From Candidatus Zixiibacteriota bacterium (GTDB lineage: Bacteria; Zixibacteria; MSB-5A5; WJJR01): 7,114 nucleotides of DNA. Both the position numbers and the translations under genes were made by a program. Positions 4,609 through 7,114 of the stretch are shown piece by piece (the stretch's first letter is position 1; each line of letters begins with the position of its first letter). The DNA lies in contig WJJR01000208.1 of NCBI GenBank assembly GCA_014729565.1, positions 1 to 7,114 of the forward strand. Reading direction: 5' to 3'. Below the pieces are notes generated by a model, which searched no databases, was not told the origin of the DNA, and was given only the letters and a program-made list of their open reading frames with translations.

Positions 4609-6989
4609 AAGTCGGATACAACTGGTTGAAAGAATACATCGCGTTCGAATGGACGCCGACCGAATTGGCGGATCGCCTGACGGCGATTGGGACCGCCGTC
4701 GACGGTATCGAGCCGGTCTTCGATCGCTTCAGCAATGTGATCATCGGGCGGATCGACAAGGTCGAGTCGCATCCGCAGCGCCCCGATCTAAACGTCTGCC
4801 ACGTCGACCTGAAGGGACGCGGCGTGACGATGGTCAGTGGTGCGCCCAATTGCCGTGTCGGCATGCTGGTGGCGGCCGCGTTGCCCGGCGCCAGACTGCC
4901 GGGGGTCGGTGACGATATGCGCGAACGCGAAATCGACGGTGTCACATCCGAGGGCATGCTCTGTTCGGAGAAAGAGCTGGGGCTGTCCGACGACGGCACC
5001 GTGTTAATGGAAATCGATCCGGAAGTTTACAATGTCGGCAGCGATCTCTGGAAGGCATACGAACTCGATGAGGTGTCGCTATCGTTCGAACTCACACCGA
5101 ATCGCAGCGACTGCCTTTCGGTCCTCGGCATCGCACGTGAGATAGCCGCGTTGGCCGATGGACGCGTTCGCCGTCCCGAAGTGAAAATCGAAGAAGTGCG
5201 GATCGCCAACGCCGATCTGCTGCGCATCGAGATCGATTTCCCCGAGGGGTGTCCGCGTTATGCCGGACGGTTGGTGCGGGGAGGTACGGTTCGCCCGTCA
5301 CCATTTTGGCTGAAACGATGTCTCCGCTCGGCGGGCATTCGGCCGATCAACAATGCGGTCGATATCACTAACTTCGTCATGCTCGAAACCGGCCAGCCGT
5401 TGCATGCGTTCGACTGGTCACAGTTCCCTGATGGACGGGTGCTGGTTCGTGCATCGACAGCGGGGGAAAAGTTCACCACGCTCGATGATATCGAACGCGC
5501 GCTGCCGGCCAACTCGGTGATGATCACCAACGGCCAGGAGGCGGTCGCGATCGGCGGTGTCATGGGCGGTGTCGATTCGGAAGTCAAACCCGAGACGACC
5601 GATTTCCTGCTCGAAAGTGCGCACTTCCATCCGACGCACATTCGGCGCACACGCACGCGGCTTGGATTGGCCACCGACGCGGCGTTGCGCTTCGAAAAGG
5701 GTGTCGATCCGAATGGTGTGATTGAGGCACTTGATCGCGCGGCCGATTTGTATGCGCAATTGACTGGCGGTGAGGTGCTCGCTGATCCGGTGGATACATA
5801 TCCATTGCCGGTCGAACCGCGCAAACTCGAGTTGGACCCCGAACGCGCCAATCGTGTATTGGGCACCAACATGTCGACACCGACAATGATCAACATCCTG
5901 TCGAATCTCGAGTTCGGTGTCGTGACCGGCAAACCACCGGCGATCACGGTGCCAACGTTTCGTCCCGATATCGAGCGCGAGATCGATTTGATCGAGGAAG
6001 TGGCGCGCATTTACGGCTACGAGCGCATACCGATCGACCGTCGTGGCGGTGGCGCGATGCCGACCCATCGCGATGAGTTCACCACGGCGATGCAGCGCGC
6101 CCGCGACCAGCTTGAGGGAATGGGTTTGTATGAGATGGTCAACAATTCACTGACCGACCCAAAATCGACCTTTGTGCCGACCAAGCAGCATGTGACAATG
6201 CGTAATCCGCTGTCGGCCGAATTGTCGATCATGCGTCCCGATCTGATCGGAGGACTTCTCGGCACGGTGGCGCGCAATCGCAACCGGCAGGTGGAGACCA
6301 TTCCGGTGTATGAGATTGGCCGGGTGTTCGCAATGTCGAAGGACAGCCAGACGGGGTTCTCCGAACACACTGACCTGCTCATCGGTCTGTGCGGGAATGC
6401 GCCAACACCGGGGTGGGGTGAACCGGCGTGCACGTTCGACTACTTCGATCTCAAGGGCCGGGTCGAGGAGTTCCTCCGCCACTGGCTCCCGTCGTATGAC
6501 CTCGAACCATCGGACGAAGCACCGTTCACGAAGGGCCAGAGCTTCCGCATCGCATCCAGTGGATCGGGTTACGGATATCTCGGTCTAATTGACGCCTGTC
6601 ACGCGGCGACATTCGAAGTCAAAGATCCGGTGTGGGCGGCGGTGATCAATTTCGACGCGCTCGTTCGGCAGGATCGTCCGGTGAAGCGCTACACACCGGC
6701 GCCCCGTTTCCCGGCAGCGTTCCGTGATGTGGCCGTAGTCGTCGATCCTGATACCCGCGCCGGAGATCTGGAACGCACCATTCGTGACGCCGGGGGAGAG
6801 GTAGTCGAGGGCGTCCACCTGTTCGACCGGTATTCCGGGAAGTCGATTGCCGAGGGCAAGATCAGCCTGGCGTTTTCGATCAGCTACCGTGTGCCTGACC
6901 GCACGCTCCGCGACGATGAAGTCGAGACGGCACACAACAACATTGTCAACGCGCTGGCCAGCAAGCACGGCGCCGAACTCAGAAAGTAG
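4605..6989 (+). CDS. pheT: Phenylalanyl-tRNA synthetase beta subunit
   Basis: At 794 residues this is a full-length bacterial PheT. It pairs with PheS, binds tRNA-Phe and edits tyrosine mischarging. The start MKVGYNWLKEYI is the conserved family N-terminus. The tRNA-binding OB-like domain covers about residues 40-150 (VESHPQRPDLNVCHVDL at 53-69, DGVTSEGMLCSEKELGL at 111-127). The B3/B4 editing domain covers about 210-380, with the editing histidine in GQPLHAFD (His267) and Glu337 in LLESAHFHP. B5 covers about 405-475, with RPDIEREIDLIEEVARIYGYERIP (453-476); Asp455, Asp461, Glu464 and Glu465 match the Mg ligands. The C-terminal anticodon-binding FDX-ACB domain spans about 700-794 (PRFPAAFRDVAVVVD, then LFDRYSGKSIAEGKISLAF). 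No damage is seen. It is preceded by a short ORF overlapping its ATG and has a weak ribosome site of its own. Confidence 0.98.
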   Translation: MKVGYNWLKEYIAFEWTPTELADRLTAIGTAVDGIEPVFDRFSNVIIGRIDKVESHPQRPDLNVCHVDLKGRGVTMVSGAPNCRVGMLVAAALPGARLPGVGDDMREREIDGVTSEGMLCSEKELGLSDDGTVLMEIDPEVYNVGSDLWKAYELDEVSLSFELTPNRSDCLSVLGIAREIAALADGRVRRPEVKIEEVRIANADLLRIEIDFPEGCPRYAGRLVRGGTVRPSPFWLKRCLRSAGIRPINNAVDITNFVMLETGQPLHAFDWSQFPDGRVLVRASTAGEKFTTLDDIERALPANSVMITNGQEAVAIGGVMGGVDSEVKPETTDFLLESAHFHPTHIRRTRTRLGLATDAALRFEKGVDPNGVIEALDRAADLYAQLTGGEVLADPVDTYPLPVEPRKLELDPERANRVLGTNMSTPTMINILSNLEFGVVTGKPPAITVPTFRPDIEREIDLIEEVARIYGYERIPIDRRGGGAMPTHRDEFTTAMQRARDQLEGMGLYEMVNNSLTDPKSTFVPTKQHVTMRNPLSAELSIMRPDLIGGLLGTVARNRNRQVETIPVYEIGRVFAMSKDSQTGFSEHTDLLIGLCGNAPTPGWGEPACTFDYFDLKGRVEEFLRHWLPSYDLEPSDEAPFTKGQSFRIASSGSGYGYLGLIDACHAATFEVKDPVWAAVINFDALVRQDRPVKRYTPAPRFPAAFRDVAVVVDPDTRAGDLERTIRDAGGEVVEGVHLFDRYSGKSIAEGKISLAFSISYRVPDRTLRDDEVETAHNNIVNALASKHGAELRK

Positions 6990-7024
6990 TTGCTATGGTC
7001 TGTAGAAGCTGGTTGTGATAGGAA

Positions 7025-7100
7025 GAGGCTGCCTTCAGTTTGATCCTTCGACGTGGTCGTCCGACTGAGCGGGCGCCACAAGTATAAAGGAGGCAGCCTC
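7025..7100 (+). promoter_or_regulatory. Long-range hairpin occluding the ribosome site of the next gene
   Basis: GAGGCTGCCTTC (7025-7036) can pair with GGAGGCAGCCTC (7089-7100): twelve pairs including one G-U, ten of them a perfect inverted repeat. The 3' arm contains the whole GGAGG Shine-Dalgarno core (7089-7093) and ends on the base before the ATG at 7101. The loop is 52 bases and holds its own small stem (GACG/CGTC around 7050). On an mRNA starting upstream this would hold translation off unless something opens it, as in riboswitch- or thermosensor-type control. Confidence 0.5.
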
Positions 7101-7114
7101 ATGCGGAAGAAACA
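7101..7114 (+). CDS. Start of an unidentified gene (runs off right edge)
   Basis: Only the first codons are visible (Met-Arg-Lys-Lys). AAAGGAGG (7086-7093) seven bases upstream is an excellent ribosome binding site, which makes a genuine start likely. The product cannot be named. It begins 111 bases after the pheT stop, and its ribosome site is buried in the hairpin described for 7025-7100. Confidence 0.55.

Noticed and set aside
3585..4772. Long minus-strand open frame of 395 codons
   Set aside because: It lies opposite pheS and the start of pheT, which are unmistakable, and its translation is Arg/His/Val-rich without any recognisable domain. It is a codon-bias shadow.
4526..4912. Plus-strand frame of 128 codons overlapping the pheT start
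   Set aside because: It overlaps conserved pheT codons in another frame and has an Arg/Pro-rich translation with no ribosome site.
5258..6068. Overlapping long minus-strand frames inside pheT
   Set aside because: pheT is intact and conserved throughout; these frames are low-complexity and Arg/Ser-rich, as expected for antisense of GC-rich coding DNA.
7025..7100. Inverted repeat as terminal repeats of an insertion sequence
   Set aside because: The arms are only 76 bases apart end to end and enclose no gene; the right arm contains a ribosome site directly before an ATG, so a regulatory hairpin is the simpler reading.

Overview
The window reads as chromosomal DNA of a fairly GC-rich bacterium (G/C-ending codons dominate and Shine-Dalgarno sites are frequent). 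The PheS sequence is the best lineage clue. Its motif-2 loop (RNEAISARAYC, residues 194-204) and its C-x2-C-x4-C-x2-C insert (Cys261, 264, 269, 272) resemble, from memory, PheS of the Bacteroidetes/Chlorobi (FCB) group and relatives rather than the E. coli type. I infer a bacterium of that broad group, possibly an uncultivated phylum. I cannot name a species.

Left part, positions 1 to about 2500, all on the minus strand. Read in the direction of transcription, it holds: a 50-residue membrane peptide with a glycine at every third position (2455-2303); a DUF985/Cupin_5 protein (2199-1708); a 71-residue acidic protein of unknown function (1616-1401); a lipoprotein (1260-787) followed after 15 bases by a small ChrR-type single-domain cupin (771-415); a strong hairpin that probably ends that unit (368-340); and the start of a secreted protein that runs off the left edge (249-1). 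These are accessory genes with no obvious shared pathway. Two belong to different cupin families.

Right part, 2688-6989, plus strand. This is a conserved translation block: rpmI (bL35), rplT (bL20), pheS and pheT (the two subunits of phenylalanyl-tRNA synthetase). A near-consensus promoter (TTGACA-16-TATACT) sits just before rpmI, so the block starts without infC, which commonly precedes rpmI. A perfect intrinsic terminator separates rplT from pheS, and a palindromic intergenic repeat separates pheS from pheT. Both pheS and pheT are preceded by a very short reading frame whose stop overlaps the synthetase start as ATGA. The one before pheT has a better ribosome binding site than pheT itself. 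This suggests control by termination/readthrough and translational coupling, but it does not look like the classical Phe-codon attenuator.

Right edge: a new plus-strand gene starts at 7101. Its strong ribosome binding site is fully enclosed in a 12-bp stem formed with a segment 53 bases upstream.

I see no tRNA, rRNA, CRISPR array, insertion sequence or phage gene. The points most worth a second look are the period-3 glycine membrane peptide, the two ATGA-coupled mini-ORFs in the pheST transcript, and the occluded ribosome binding site at 7025-7103.
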